Below, in pieces: positions 28,337 through 39,695 of a stretch of 64,000 nucleotides of DNA. The stretch's first letter is position 1. Every line of letters begins with the position of its first letter. The stretch comes from Cladorhizidae sp. MBARI D1340-BT2 (Eukaryota; Porifera; Demospongiae; Poecilosclerida; Cladorhizidae). Under the pieces are notes generated by a model. That model was given only the letters and a program-made list of their open reading frames with translations. It had not been told where the DNA came from and searched no databases. The stretch spans positions 21,919,990 to 21,983,989 of the forward strand of contig JAQNBH010000014.1 in assembly GCA_028752905.1 (NCBI GenBank), in the 5' to 3' direction. The translations under genes and the position numbers were made by a program.

Positions 28337-29332
28337 ATGCCACCGAAGAAAATGCCTCCAAAGAAAAGGAATGCAGTCATATGTGGAACATGTGAGGAAA
28401 TCATTGAAGATGCTTCGAGCACAGAGAAAGGCCAAGAATCTATACAGTATGATGGAGAATGCAAACTATGGCTTCACAGACGTTGTGCTGGTGCAGTGTC
28501 AAAATCAAGTGCTCCCTTCATTTGCCCTTTATGTCGCCTTGACAGGCATGAAAAGGAGATCGCCATTTTGAAAGATGCCTTGTTTGCTTTTGGAGCAAAA
28601 CTAGAGTCTATTGCACCCGAACTATCTCAAGCCAAGCAAACTCAGATTGCTACTGTCCAATCTGGAAAGTCATTTGCTGGAATTACCTCTGGGAACAAGT
28701 TGAAGCACAGTGAGCCGCACTTACAAAATGAGCCTGCTCCAACAGTGAAGTCAACCAACCCAAGAATATTCCCTCCTGCCTCTGGTAGGAAATTCAATGT
28801 AGTTTTATTTGGTATTGAAGAAAGCCAAAAGGGAACACCCAGACATAGTTATCAAGCATCTGATATGGAAAAGGCAACTTCCATTTTATCATCATTGGAC
28901 AAATCTGTCCAGTCTCAATCTATAAAGGATCTTTTCAGACTTGGGAAATATAACCATGAAGGAAGGTATCCAAGGCCAGTCATGGTGAAATTTATAAGAT
29001 CAGCCGATGCCTTTAGTATCCTGTCAAAGAAAAGTTCATTGTTGTACCCACTCTCCATTAAACAACATATGACAAAATATGAGTGTGCCAAACAGTCAGT
29101 CCTGATGAAGGAGAGGTGGTCCTTGATTCAGTCTGCTTTTGATCGCAAAGACATAAAGGTGCGTAATGATGGCATTTACATTAAGAACAGGAAGCATGGT
29201 ACACTAGACTTTGACAACAACTATCATGTCAAGAGTCAAGAGTTAGCTAAATTGCCCAATCTGTTCCAGAGGCTTTTGAAGCTTCTAAGGTCAAAACCAA
29301 CAATAGAGGTACTTCCTCTGCTCAATCTCTAG
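28337..29332 (+). CDS. CR1-type ORF1 protein with PHD-like finger
   Basis: Open 331-residue frame. Residues ~14-68: CGTCEEIIEDA, KLWLHRRCAGA and FICPLCRLDRHE, a Cys/His PHD-like finger. A coiled-coil-prone segment (EKEIAILKDALFAFGAKLES) follows. Residues ~145-260: RKFNVVLFGIEESQKGT and SIKDLFRLGKYN, resembling the RNA-binding-like central domain of LINE ORF1 proteins (NVVLFGIxE motif). The family role is binding element RNA. The frame is intact while ORF2 is broken, so ORF1 alone would be expressible. The start is taken at the MPPKK methionine. Confidence 0.75.
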   Translation: MPPKKMPPKKRNAVICGTCEEIIEDASSTEKGQESIQYDGECKLWLHRRCAGAVSKSSAPFICPLCRLDRHEKEIAILKDALFAFGAKLESIAPELSQAKQTQIATVQSGKSFAGITSGNKLKHSEPHLQNEPAPTVKSTNPRIFPPASGRKFNVVLFGIEESQKGTPRHSYQASDMEKATSILSSLDKSVQSQSIKDLFRLGKYNHEGRYPRPVMVKFIRSADAFSILSKKSSLLYPLSIKQHMTKYECAKQSVLMKERWSLIQSAFDRKDIKVRNDGIYIKNRKHGTLDFDNNYHVKSQELAKLPNLFQRLLKLLRSKPTIEVLPLLNL

Positions 29333-29439
29333 CATCTGCTCTGCCATCCATAAAATCATCTACTCCCACCTCCTTCTTAGTCCTGTCTCTTGAGTTGAAT
29401 ACTCCATCTCAATCTCAGCCACCTAAGCTAGATGCAAAC

Positions 29440-32198
29440 TTCCCTGACTCCGAATGACTAGGCACTCCACTTCAATTCCCGCAGCCTTGTAGATAAATTT
29501 CAATCATTTGTGTTATCGTCAGTACTACACATAATAGCAGTAACAGAAACATGGCTATCTACAAATAATGAGATCATCCCAGCAGGCTTCAACATTTACA
29601 GAAAAGACAGAGACACTCGTGGTGGGGGTGTTTTACTAGCCGTTGATCAATCGATACCATTGTCTACTCCAGATGAACTTGAGGTGGTTACAGTACAGGT
29701 GAAATGTCCATGTTCCATAATTATTTGTGTTGTGTACTGCCCACCTGGTGCTTACGACTCATACTTCATGACACTTCTGGAGTATCTACACGACCTACTG
29801 GATAGTGAGCGTACAATCATAATGGGTGACTTTAATAGACCTGATATTAACTGGCAAACCCTATCAGCCTCCACTGAAGTCTCGAACATCTTCTGTGACT
29901 TTATATATGATCATGGCCTATCGCAATTAATCAAGGAGCCCACGCATAACAAAGGCAACACTCTTGACCTAGTCTTATCAAGTATTCCAGAGCAAATACA
30001 GGGATGTTAGAGTCAACAAACTATGTACCCCTATTGCAACTGATCACTTTCCAATATATTTCTCTGTAGGTGACCCCATGCATGCAGTTTTAAAAGAGAC
30101 TTGTGGCGAGACATATGACTACTCGAAAACAGACTTACACTGCCTCGAGGAATACTTGATGGATTATGGTTTCAGTAGCTGTCTTGGTGCGGAGGATATG
30201 GAGGTCGTATGGCAATCTCTGTGAAGAAAGTAATTACAGAAGCAGTTCACCAATTTACCCCTAAGGTAAAACTTAGATCTCACCCATCACCAAAGTGGTT
30301 TACTTCGTCTATTAGACACAGTCTACACCTCATCCACTCAATGCGTAAGAAAGCCAGAACAAATCCTTCGCCTAAGAATATCAGCTCATGAATCAAAGCT
30401 TCGTGAACAAATGGAGCCAGCCCAAAGAAACTATGAAAACAACTTAGTTAAGAATTTTTGTGGGAATAAATCCAAGTTATACAAGTACATAGAGACCTTA
30501 TTGAAAATGGGTCCTCCCATTATGTACCACAATACAACCTCTGCTACTTCTAAAATAGAAAAGGCATCACTATTCAACACATACTTCAAATCGGTATTTC
30601 CTTCACCCTACCCCAGATGGAAGAGACATCCACTCCTGCTGAGGTCTTCAGTGATATTACTTTGAAGGATGAAGAGGTGTATTAGGCCCTTGTACGCCTG
30701 AACCCTAACAAAGCTATGGGAATCGCCCAAAAATATTAAAATCGTGTGCTTTATCTCTTCATCAGCCTGTTCGCCACCTCTTTTCCCTATGTCTTGCTCA
30801 GCACCAACTACCTGACGAATGGAAAATACATAAAATAACACCGATTTTCAAGTCTGGAGAGAAGGTGCCAGTGAACAACTATTGACCAGTATCACTCCTT
30901 TGTTCGATCAGCAAAGTTCTCGAACGATTGATCTACGACAAAATATGTGACTTTATCTTCAAAGCAATTTGGATTCCTTCCAAATCACTCATGTCTGCAG
31001 CAGTTGCTGCTATTCATTGGATCAATATTGAATAGTCAGGAGAGAAAAATGCAGCATGACGTGATATACTTGGACATAAGAAAGGCCTTTGATAGTGTTC
31101 CACATGCTGAACTCCTTTTGAAGCTTCGTAAAGCAGGCATAGTGTGAAACCTCTAGAGTTTCTTCAAAGATTATCCGTCTTCATGAGTTCAGTGTGCCAT
31201 AGACAAAGAGGTGTCTAGTCTCACAACAGTAATGTCGGGAGTGCTCCAGGGCAGCATTCTGGGTCCCCTTCTTTTTATTCTATATATCAACGAAGTTCCT
31301 CTCTGCATCCCAACTCTGCAAACTTATATGTTTGCCGACGACACCAAGTTGACTAAGGAGGTGACCTACACTGATGACTGCTCTGATCTCCAGCAGGGTC
31401 TATCTGCCATCGCAGAATGGAGCTTGCAATGGAAACTTCCATTCAATCTCTCCAAATGCATCCTGTTACGGTTTAATTCCACCAAACACAGCATTGACTT
31501 CAACTACACCTTCAAGGACATGCCATTACCAGCCAAGGATTCTCATAAGGATTTAGGAGTTGTCATCTCGACAGACCTATCTTGGTCCTAACAATATGGT
31601 GCGATCACTGCGAAAGCATATCAGCAACTGGGAATATTGAAACGTACATTTGGCAGAATGTCATCGAGAGAAACACTGAGAACACTCTATCTTACTCTGG
31701 TCAGGTCAAAGCTAACATACTGTTCACAAGTTTGGAGGCCACGGTTAATTAAAGAGATCACTATGTTGGAAAAGGTCCAGAGGAGGGCAACAAAGTTCAA
31801 TTTGAACAATTCTTTGATGGAATATAGAGACAGGCTGCTAGCCCTGAACATATTACCCTTACGAAATAGCTGACATCATGTTCTACATCAAAGAACTGAA
31901 GAATCCCACAGATAGATTTAACATTAATCATTACATTTCGATCTCCTCCAACAAAACCAGATCGTCATCCAATGCCAAGTTAAGGCACATTAGGTCAAGA
32001 ACTAACCGCATCAGTCATTTCTATTTGAATACACTTCCCAGACTGTGGAACTCACTCCCTCCTCTAAACTTGGATCTGTCACTTACAATACTTCGCTGCC
32101 GGCTGATAAATATATTTTGGGACCACTTCAATCAGCACTTTAGATCTGAGCAACCCTGCACGTATCACTTCTCATGTCCCTGTGCAAGATGCATGTAA
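29440..32198 (+). pseudogene. CR1-type ORF2 (endonuclease-reverse transcriptase), broken
   Basis: Endonuclease: VTETWLSTNNEIIPAGFNIY, DTRGGGVLLAV, VVYCPPGA and IIMGDFNRPDINW (catalytic Glu, Asp, Asn residues visible). Reverse transcriptase: VIYLDIRKAFDSVPHAELLL (motif A), GVLQGSILGPLLFILYINEV (motif B), YMFADDTKL (motif C, FADD). C-terminus: EKVQRRATKFNLN and RLWNSLPPLNLDLS. Stops include TGA at about 30884 in the NNY-PVSLL motif and TGA/TAG near 31147-31157. There are also frame changes near 30008 and 30390. Catalytic residues otherwise survive, so inactivation is moderately recent. Confidence 0.85.
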
Positions 32199-32373
32199 TC
32201 ACCCCTACACTAATCTCGCTAGATAATTATAAGTACTTTTAATTACAAAATGGGTGCCTATAGGACTTACAGGCATACCATCAGCATTTGTTTTCACATT
32301 CCTAAACACACTCAATGTATCTTCCACACTTACGTGTCTTGCTGTAAAATCATATGTTATTATATATATTATA

Positions 32374-33541
32374 CAGTGCACTTCTGATAATTTGACCACA
32401 TCCGTCCCAAACAAAAGTTGGCCATCAGCTGGCAGACTTTTATATAAATTTTTACTACATGTATAACACATACAGTTATATGTTCAATATTGCACATGAT
32501 GCATGTTTAACGATTAGATCATGAAATTGAGTAGAGTGGTTTGTTTAATGGCTGAGGCTCCCCTAAGATCAACTAAATCAGCACACTTGTCTAGCAAAGA
32601 ATGTGCTGCATGGTCAAATCCCTGTTCAGTAAAATAGCGTTGTAATCAAAGTATGTGAAACTTTGCTTCTGTATGCGTAAGCAGAGGAACAGGATCAATC
32701 TCATTATCGTTGTCATCATTATCATTTTGTTCAAGGCAAGGCCTTTTGGCAATAATACTCTACACAATTTCATCATCTGGAATGATGCTTTCACTGAAAC
32801 AAGGTAGGTAGCTCAGCGTCTATGTTATTGTATTCTTCCCCCTTGTTAATCTCTGGTATGTCAAAACTAAACTTATCATCATTTTCATCTATCATCACTA
32901 GGTAATAAAGTAAAGAAGCCAGCTATTCGAAAAAAGTTGATTCCTTTACTGCCGAACAACTTTTAGCAACAAAACTCACTGCTTGAAGGATTGAAATCTT
33001 AGAGCTGACATCAATTGCAGTGGAGGATGGGTTGAGAATGTTTTCTTCTATGAATGCCAGGGTCATATATATGCACAAGTTCTTTACGATAAAGAGTCTT
33101 CAAGTTCTTTATGATACCCTGATCCATTGGTTGGATAAGTGAAGTGGTATTGGGTGGCAAAAACTCTAGTTGAATGTTCTTTAGTGTGCTTACATGAGGG
33201 TGTGCAGTACAATAGTCAAAAAGCAAAACGATCTTCCGATTAACTTTGGTAAGGTCCGAGTCCCAAGCTGCAAGTCATTCAGTAAAGATTTGAGAGGTCA
33301 TCCAAGCTTTTTTGTTAGCACGATATGTGACAGGTAGATTACATTTTTAGGGGAGTCACAGCCATTAAACAAACCACTCTACTCAATTTCATGAACTAAT
33401 AGTTATACATGCATCATGTGCATTATAACTGTATGTGTTATATACATGTAGTAACAATTTGTATAAAAGTCTGATATATTAGCCAGCTGATGGAACACTT
33501 TTGTTTGGGACGGATGTGGTCCAATTATCAGGAGTGTACTG
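32374..33541 (-). mobile_element. Tigger/pogo element with TA target duplication
   Basis: Terminal inverted repeats over about 200 bp at each end: the left reads CAGTGCACTTCTGATAATTT and the right, reversed, CAGTACACTCCTGATAATTG. Both continue with ACCACATCCGTCCCAAACAA. Flanked by TA at 32372-32373 and 33542-33543. The 1168-bp length with only a fragment of transposase makes it an internally deleted derivative. Confidence 0.92.
33011..33226 (-). pseudogene. Tigger transposase fragment (DDE_1 region)
   Basis: Encodes a segment with CTAHPHVSTLKNIQLEFLPP then NTTSLIQPMDQGIIKNLKTL and YRKEL. The TAHP...FLPPNTTSLIQPMDQGII block is the near-invariant end of the CENP-B/Tigger DDE domain. The rest of the transposase is missing or decayed. 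Confidence 0.9.
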
Positions 33542-33543
33542 TA

Positions 33544-34809
33544 TAATATATTTGAGTGAGAAGATAAAAGTAAATACCACCTGCTATCCCTATCCTAGTG
33601 TATTTGTGTGCTAGGATACTGTGCCAGAACACAGTACACCCTATACTACTGTAAAAACTCCACCAGCTATAGAGAACTAGGCTAGAACCAGTAATGGCAT
33701 TATAGGAAGTTGTTTGGTATATCCTACCACTGTTGGAGGCCATGCTCCCTTACTCCAATTAGAAATAAGAATTCCTAGGGCATATAAATTTGTTTGGTCA
33801 CCACCAGGAGGAAGCCACACACCCTTCACCCGAAATAGAGATGAGAATTCCTACATGTAGGTCATACTGATAAGTGTTTTACAAAGTATAGCTATATACA
33901 CATGATGGATGCTTTCCATGATTTGCTATCCTCAAGCTAAGTGTGTTAAGGTTAGGCACTATAATGTGGGATAGAAAGCAATGCCCACCCACACACCAAG
34001 TTAACTGCCTTTCCCACTGACCAACCCTCATGCAGGCTTTTTAAAGAAGGATCCCCAACTCATCCCAACAGACCTCCACTGATGCAATATGAGGTCCAAC
34101 TATGAGCCTTGCACAGGCTGACACCTAAGGAGAACCTACTCTCCCAGGTTTCTCATTGTTTCCCGATCGATCCAGAAGGCCACCCTTGAGGCTTGAAATG
34201 TTTAAAAGTAAGACCCCGATGGTAAGGAAGAGATGACCTTCTGCACCAAGAAAGTCACGCTGCTGCAGGAAGATGAGAATCTTGCAGCCTTTCTCGAGAC
34301 ACATCCACAACCCTCAGGGAAGAGATAAGTACATGAGGGAGGGGTCAGGATAGAGAGCCAGATGTGTTGTACCTCTGACCTTTAATCATCAATAACTTCC
34401 AAACACAGACATTTTCATAACTCATTTTGAAGAGCAAGGAAAGAGCTCCAAAATGAGTTTGTGATCATTGTACAAAGGCAATGCTATCATTGCTTTTGAC
34501 TAAAAAGTTAGCCTCATGGAAAGATTGTAGTTTAATTTTTCTTCAACGAGACTTCCTCTTTCACTGTTCAGGCTGACATCACTTGTTTCATCAGTTCTTG
34601 ATCTTGACTTGCTTCAGGCGCATGTGTGTCTGTGAGAGAGAGGAAGAAGTCAACAAATATGTACAGCATGGCATGGATATCACCTTGCTCTAAGCACCAT
34701 TCTCATGTAATTGAGTGTTGTGTGTGTGTGTGTGCAGGGATGTATACAGAACGAAAAATTTCCTGGAGGGGGTGGGGTGGGTGGGTAGGGGTGGTATGGT
34801 GGTGTCTTC
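33544..34809. other. no gene seen
   Basis: Non-coding sequence with a short related pair of GGAGGCCATGCTCC / AGGAAGCCACAC passages and a (TG)n run at 34717-34735. No exon, terminal repeat or RNA gene recognised. Confidence 0.5.
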
Positions 34810-34976
34810 TTAAGGCCTGTCCGCACTATACCAACGATCTACATCCGATCGATATAAATCCTGTCCGCACTGCACTCACATTTTTCCGGGTACGATCCGA
34901 TCGCGATCCGACTGGTCCACCCGGCGTAGGTAGATCCGATCGCTATAAGGTCCTATCCGAGTGAAATATATGGTGG

Positions 34977-35663
34977 GTGTGGCATTCTCACGTGACAAAA
35001 ATGCGGCTAGCGATACGAAAGAGTTATGGCAGCTGGTTGGACTTGGAGGAGACGAAGGACTTGGAGGAGACGAAGGCTTTGGTAGGAATCTGGGGGGATG
35101 AGGATGTTCAGGCTCAGTTAGATGGCGTGGCCAGGAACAGGTCGGTGTACCAGCGTATTGCCCAAGCCATGAAAGACCTGGGACACGAGCGGACGTGGCA
35201 ACAATGTGAAACGAAAGTAAAGAACCTCACCCAGAGGTATAAGAATGACCGTATATCTATAAGCATTTTAAGCTTTTGGGTTTTGCTGGCTGGCTGGTTT
35301 AGCTATAAGCTTTTGGGTTTTGCTCGCTGTTTTACAATATTAATGATGAATTTAATTTATTAGGTACCTTGAGTTCTCAGCACAGAAGAGAGGCAGTGAT
35401 GGCTCAAAAGAAAGGTTTGTATTTAGAAGTTTGTACAATACACTGTTTAACTATTCCTTTTAAAAACGCCGGCATGAAGACAGTGGGCTGAGGGAGCTTG
35501 CTGCAATCTTCCAACCGGCAGAGGAGCGTGCAGCTGAGAGGGAGGAGCGTGCTGCAGAGAGGGAAGCAGAACTGCAAGCGAAGGAGCTAGCACTATAGGC
35601 GAAGAGGAGGGAAAGGGAAGAGAAGCACGAGGAACGCATGATGGCCATGTTCAGCAGTATTAT
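34977..35663 (+). pseudogene. Harbinger Myb/SANT-like protein
   Basis: First block, 34977-35245: LVGIWGDEDVQAQLDGVARN, SVYQRIAQAMKDLGHERTW and CETKVKNLTQRYK, the Myb/SANT-like domain that in known Harbingers binds the terminal repeats and escorts the transposase. After an intron-like gap, 35470-35660 encodes HEDSGLRELAAIFQPAEERA followed by an alternating Glu/Ala/Arg coiled coil (AAEREERAAEREAELQAKEL). The coiled coil contains one in-frame TAG at about 35598. So the second exon is damaged, though the DNA-binding domain is open. Confidence 0.7.
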
Positions 35664-35882
35664 CCTCCACCATCCACGTACCCTCCTAATAGTTTCCACA
35701 CTTCTCTTCCCCCCCGCCCACCCTTTCCCCTTGCACCTTTCCCATCTCAACCACCACCACCAACTTATTTTTCATCTCCTAACTTCCCTCACCACTATTC
35801 ACCTTCACCATAGCTTATTATTATTTGTTTTGTTTTCAATTTTATTTATATACTATGATAAACCATTCTGATCTGCTAATTG

Positions 35883-36360
35883 TTAGTACAGTTTGTCTCT
35901 GATGGCTGTAGCTGTGCCACTGCTTGCTGCTGTGGTTGATACACTTCCACTTGCACTGCCTTCCCGATTGAGCCAGTTATCTTGACAATGATCACCATAG
36001 ATCTCACACACGTTGTGCAATACTATGCATGAACTAACAATGCTTGGTACATTGGCCAAGTTCGAGTCTATTCTCTTCAGTAGACATCGCCATCGGCCCT
36101 TTAACCGACCAAAAGCATTCTCCACCACCATCCTTGCCCTGCTTTGCCTATAACTAAAGTTCAGTTGTTCTGGTGTACTGGATGTCTCCAAGTAGGGTTT
36201 CATCAGCCATGGTAGAAGTGGATATGCTGGATCACCCAGAACAACAAGTGGCACTTCAACGTCATTGAAGAGTTTTGTCCAGTTGGGAAACAAAGACCCA
36301 TTGCATGCATTTCTATAAAATGCCGAATTAGCAAAAACACGTACATCATGTACCTGCAAA
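35883..36360 (-). pseudogene. Harbinger transposase, C-terminal half
   Basis: After an acceptor at ATTTGCAG (near 36355) the frame reads VHDVRVFANSAFYRNA, VVLGDPAYPLLPWLMKPY and NFSYRQSRARMVVENAFGRL-KGRWRCL, then CIVLHNVCEIYGD. This is the DDE_Tnp_4/HARBI1 C-terminal core with its second Asp (GDPAYP) and catalytic Glu (ENAFGRLKGRW). About 160 residues remain of an expected ~350; the N-terminal half with the first Asp is missing, deleted from this short copy. Confidence 0.85.
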
Positions 36361-36640
36361 TAGTGAGGGAAGCACAGTGGTGATATAATATAGAAAGAAC
36401 ACACAGAGCCAGGACATATCCATCTTCAAGTACAAGTACACTAGCAGCAGTCATGTGAGTGATACCAGCTGTCATGTCATGTGACACGCAGCTGCTTGGA
36501 GGTGTAAAATGCTTTTAAATGCTTTTAATTGTGGTTGTTAATTTTTGCAGTGCCAGACAGGATTTATCCAGATCAGATCTAGATCCCACTTATCAAGATC
36601 AGATCTAGGTCAATAGTGGTCCCAGTGTGGACATGCCTTA

Positions 36641-37589
36641 ACATTACACTTTTATTTAGTATGTGGTAGAAAAGCCACACGCTACAGTTCACAAATCTGC
36701 AATGGTCTGTTTCCACGCGGAATTTTGTTAATGTGCAATGATTTGGTCCACCTCGATAGTCAACAGAGCAATAATTATAGTAAGTCAAGAGGTTATCCTG
36801 AGAAGGAAGGGCAGACCAAAAAGTTTGGCTGTATATGACCATGACATCAAATGCCTAGAAGCATCCTGTGCAGTGTGCAATGATGACCTTGCAGTGGTTT
36901 TCTTCAGCGTCCTAAGAGGAAAAGTCGACCATACAACAAGCGCTTCAACCAAAGACTTAACCTACTCTCTCAATATTCAATGCTAGCTAATCATCCTTCA
37001 GGTTTCTTCATGCATCTTAAGAATCCCAGAGGCTATGGGATGCTGTGGGGATGAAGGATGCAGTGATGGCAACTTACTTTCACTCCATCTCCACTGATAG
37101 CCATCCTCAACACTACTTGTGCCCTATTGGAGAGATGTCCTGGAGCAAATTTTAGTGCATCCAGGCCAAGTGTGAGACTCCCCTCATACAAGCCTACCAT
37201 AGTACATGTCAAGGAAGTACTCCTGAAGCTCTTCTCGGATGCTTTGATGGTGCAACAAGTTCTTGAAGCTAACCAGAATGAGTCATTCAACAGCCTCACT
37301 GAGACGAATCTCATTTGAACTTGGTAATTCTTGTTGATGTGTGTTTATCCAGTAAAAATTATAAGCTATGTACCTTCATGTATAAATGATATTTTTATCA
37401 TACAGGTATTTTAATCATTATATATAGGCTACAAAGGTACATGATATACTGTGAATATTCAAATACCGTAGGCATCAATGTAGAAATAAGGTTCAAGAGA
37501 CTCTAAAACAAAGCGCCCTATCACAGGATTGAGTGTTTTGAATGTGTCTTCATAATAATGAAAACATAATACTTTACGTCTACAGTGTT
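36641..37589. other. mostly no gene; weak transposase-like trace
   Basis: Unique sequence between the Harbinger and gypsy elements. A plus-strand stretch at 37120-37318 encodes ERCPGANFSASR...FSDALMVQQVLEANQNESFNSL. The ending recalls the TQNxNESxNS motif of a transposase-like protein family common in cnidarians and sponges, but without enough context to assign. No other exon seen. Confidence 0.35.
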
Positions 37590-38024
37590 GTCAGACATTG
37601 ACTCCTATATGTATGACAAAGATTATTACTCCGTGAACGACCAGGAAGCCTTCAGAGTCGAATACGGGAGTACTGATTGGTTGAACAAGTCCGTGCCCGC
37701 GCATGGTAATGAGTAACTATGAGAAACGGAGGAGAGGAGGTTTGAGCGAGCGAACAGAGATAGCGAGTTTTAGACGTATAGCGTAAACTGAGCTAGTTTA
37801 GTTTTGAGACATACATATTGGTCTGAGACTAGTGTATGATTATTTAGCACTATTTATTTATGTTTATATTATTGTTAAAGTATTTAAACCTACTACAGCT
37901 CTTAATTATACTCTTCATGAGTGGGGGACAGCAGGAAAGCTAATTTTGGCTTAGACAGAGTTTTGTTGTTTAGGCGTCGCAGGATACTAGACTACTTAGA
38001 GATAGTAGAAGTATTTGCCTGACA
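37590..38024 (+). repeat. gypsy 5' LTR
   Basis: 435 bp, TG...CA ends. Contains a GACATAxATATTGGT stretch and a TATTTATTTATGTTTATATT A/T-rich block before the final third. The sequence following it (GTGGTGGCCGTGGC) runs straight into integrase codons, so the primer-binding site and gag region seem lost or altered. Confidence 0.9.
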
Positions 38025-39029
38025 GTGGTGGCCGTGGCAAGACATTTTGGCCAGACCAGAACTCTTGAAGCTATCAGGACCAGGATGGATTGGCCAGGTA
38101 TTGCTAAAGATGTAGGAATAATGTGTAAATCATGCCCTGTGTGTCAGAGAGCTGGACCAGCAGTAGCAGGTAGAGCACCATTACATCCCCTACCTATAAT
38201 GGAAGCACCCTTTCAACGCATTGCCATGGACATATTTGGACCTCTTAAAAGAACAACTGCCGGGAATAAATATGTCCTTGTTGTAATGGATTATATGACC
38301 AAGTGGCCAGAGGCTTTTCCTCTACGTAATATGACAGCAGAAACAGTGGTTAACTGTTTAATTGAATTGACCTCTAGACTTGAGGTTCCTCAAGAAATAT
38401 TAACTGACAATGGCACTAACTTTGTGTCAAAGACCGTTAAACAGTTTTGTGAGATGACAGGGATCCATCAGATCAGGACCTCCCCATACCACCCCCAAAC
38501 GGATGGTATGGTGGAGAGGTTTAACTCGACAATGAAGAGGCTTCTGAAGAAACTGACCTCCACTCATGGAAAGGAATGAGACAAATGCCTACCTTTTGTC
38601 TTATGGGCATACAGGGGGACTGTGCACAGCACATCTCCATTCCATCTGCTCTTTGGAAGAGAGATGAGCTTACCTTTGGACGAACTTGCCATATTCTTCC
38701 ATTAAGAGGAGACAAATGATGTGAACATGGTAGAGTACATCACAACCCTAAAGGAGAACATACAACTAGTACAGCAAATAGCTAAAGAAAATGAGACAAA
38801 GGAAAAAGAGAGTCACAAATATTACCACGACAAGAAAGCAACTCATCGAAAATTCGAAGTTGGAGATTTTGTTCTCGTATTCAGACCCAGGAAAGCAGAC
38901 AAATTGAGTAGCGAGTGGCAGGGACCCTACATTGTCACAGAAAAGATTACTCCAGTGACCTATAAAGTAGATTTAGGAACTACAAGGAAGAGGTTCCATG
39001 TTTTCCACATCAATGGTATGAAGTCATGA
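38025..39029 (+). pseudogene. gypsy integrase
   Basis: HHCC-like zinc region VARHFGQTRTLEAIRTRM...CKSCPVCQRAG. Catalytic core with AMDIFGPL (Asp), LTDNGTNF (Asp) and TDGMVERFNSTMKR (Glu), then VLWAYRGTVHSTSPFHLLFG. C-terminal GPY/F-type and chromo-like end: FEVGDFVLVFRPRKADK, EWQGPYIVTEK, RFHVFHINGMKS. In-frame stops interrupt it at 38577-38579 (TGA), about 38703 (TAA) and 39027-39029 (TGA), without frameshift. Confidence 0.9.
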
Positions 39030-39695
39030 GTGTCACCTACTCCAGCTGTGTTTCTTGCATTGGATGATGAATTAGATGATCCCTTCATGGAAGATTCGAA
39101 AGTGGAGAACAAAGAAAAAACCCACCTCTCATTGGAACAGCAGCAACAACTCACACAGTTAAACAAGGAGTATCGGGATGTAATCCAGGATGTTCCTGGG
39201 AGGACGAGCTTTGTGGAACATTGTACTGTTACGGGAGATGCTGTACCCATCCGACTGCCTGCTTTCGGTTCAAGGAAGTTATTATCAAGGGAGCAAAGAT
39301 ATTCTGCTATCGAGAGTGAAGCTCTAGCTATAGTTTCGAGAATTCATAACTTTCGAGTGTACTTAGATGGAACGAAGTTTCTAATCGAAACAGATCACGA
39401 CCCTCTCACCAAACTCACTGGTATGAAAGATAGTCATGGACGTTTAGGACGATGGGCTTTGGCTTTACAACCCTACAATTTCATAGTAAAACACAAAGCA
39501 AGGATAGCCAACAGAAATGCTGATGGGCTTTCTCGAGAACATGGTCCTCAAGTTAAGGAAATGGAGATGTCAGACATTGATACCTATATGTATGACAAAG
39601 ATTATTACTCTGTGAACAACCAGGAAGCCTTCAGAGTCGAATACGGGAGTACTGATTGGTTGAACAAGTCCGTGCCCGCGCATGGTAAAGAGTAA
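39030..39695 (+). CDS. gypsy pre-RT segment fused to RNase H
   Basis: Residues ~1-80: acidic linker, then LSLEQQQQLTQLNKEYRDVI, DVPGRTSFVEHCTVTGDAVP, the segment that normally precedes the RT fingers. At about residue 84 the text jumps to SRKLLSREQRYSAIESEALA, the start of RNase H, continuing to LIETDHDPLTKL and HKARIANRNADGLSRE. About 200 residues of RT are thus missing at a clean in-frame deletion. The frame runs into the 3' LTR, as the coding region ends inside it. The element as a whole cannot reverse-transcribe itself. Confidence 0.88.
   Translation: MSPTPAVFLALDDELDDPFMEDSKVENKEKTHLSLEQQQQLTQLNKEYRDVIQDVPGRTSFVEHCTVTGDAVPIRLPAFGSRKLLSREQRYSAIESEALAIVSRIHNFRVYLDGTKFLIETDHDPLTKLTGMKDSHGRLGRWALALQPYNFIVKHKARIANRNADGLSREHGPQVKEMEMSDIDTYMYDKDYYSVNNQEAFRVEYGSTDWLNKSVPAHGKE

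Larger units (their letters stand above)
28170..32220 (+). mobile_element. CR1-like non-LTR retrotransposon
   Basis: Contains a complete-looking ORF1 (28337-29332) and a broken ORF2 with apurinic-type endonuclease, reverse transcriptase and C-terminal region. The 5' boundary is estimated from the AT-rich run before 28190; the 3' boundary lies just after the ORF2 end near 32200. No clear poly-A tail, as is usual for CR1, which ends in short 3' repeats. Confidence 0.8.
34813..36637. mobile_element. PIF/Harbinger element with TTA target duplication
   Basis: Ends AGGCCTGTCCGCACTATA (left) and, reversed, AGGCATGTCCACACTGGG (right), flanked by TTA at 34810-34812 and 36638-36640. It carries the two genes typical of Harbinger elements: a Myb/SANT-like protein on the plus strand and a DDE transposase on the minus strand, convergently arranged. 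The left end also has internal repeats of the CCGATCGATATAAATCCTGT / GATCCGATCGCTATAAGGTC type. Confidence 0.88.

Noticed and set aside
35460..35871. Ser/Ala-rich minus-strand and His/Leu-rich plus-strand frames
   Set aside because: The minus frame is antisense of the Harbinger coiled coil; the plus frame is a pyrimidine-rich 3' region without homology.
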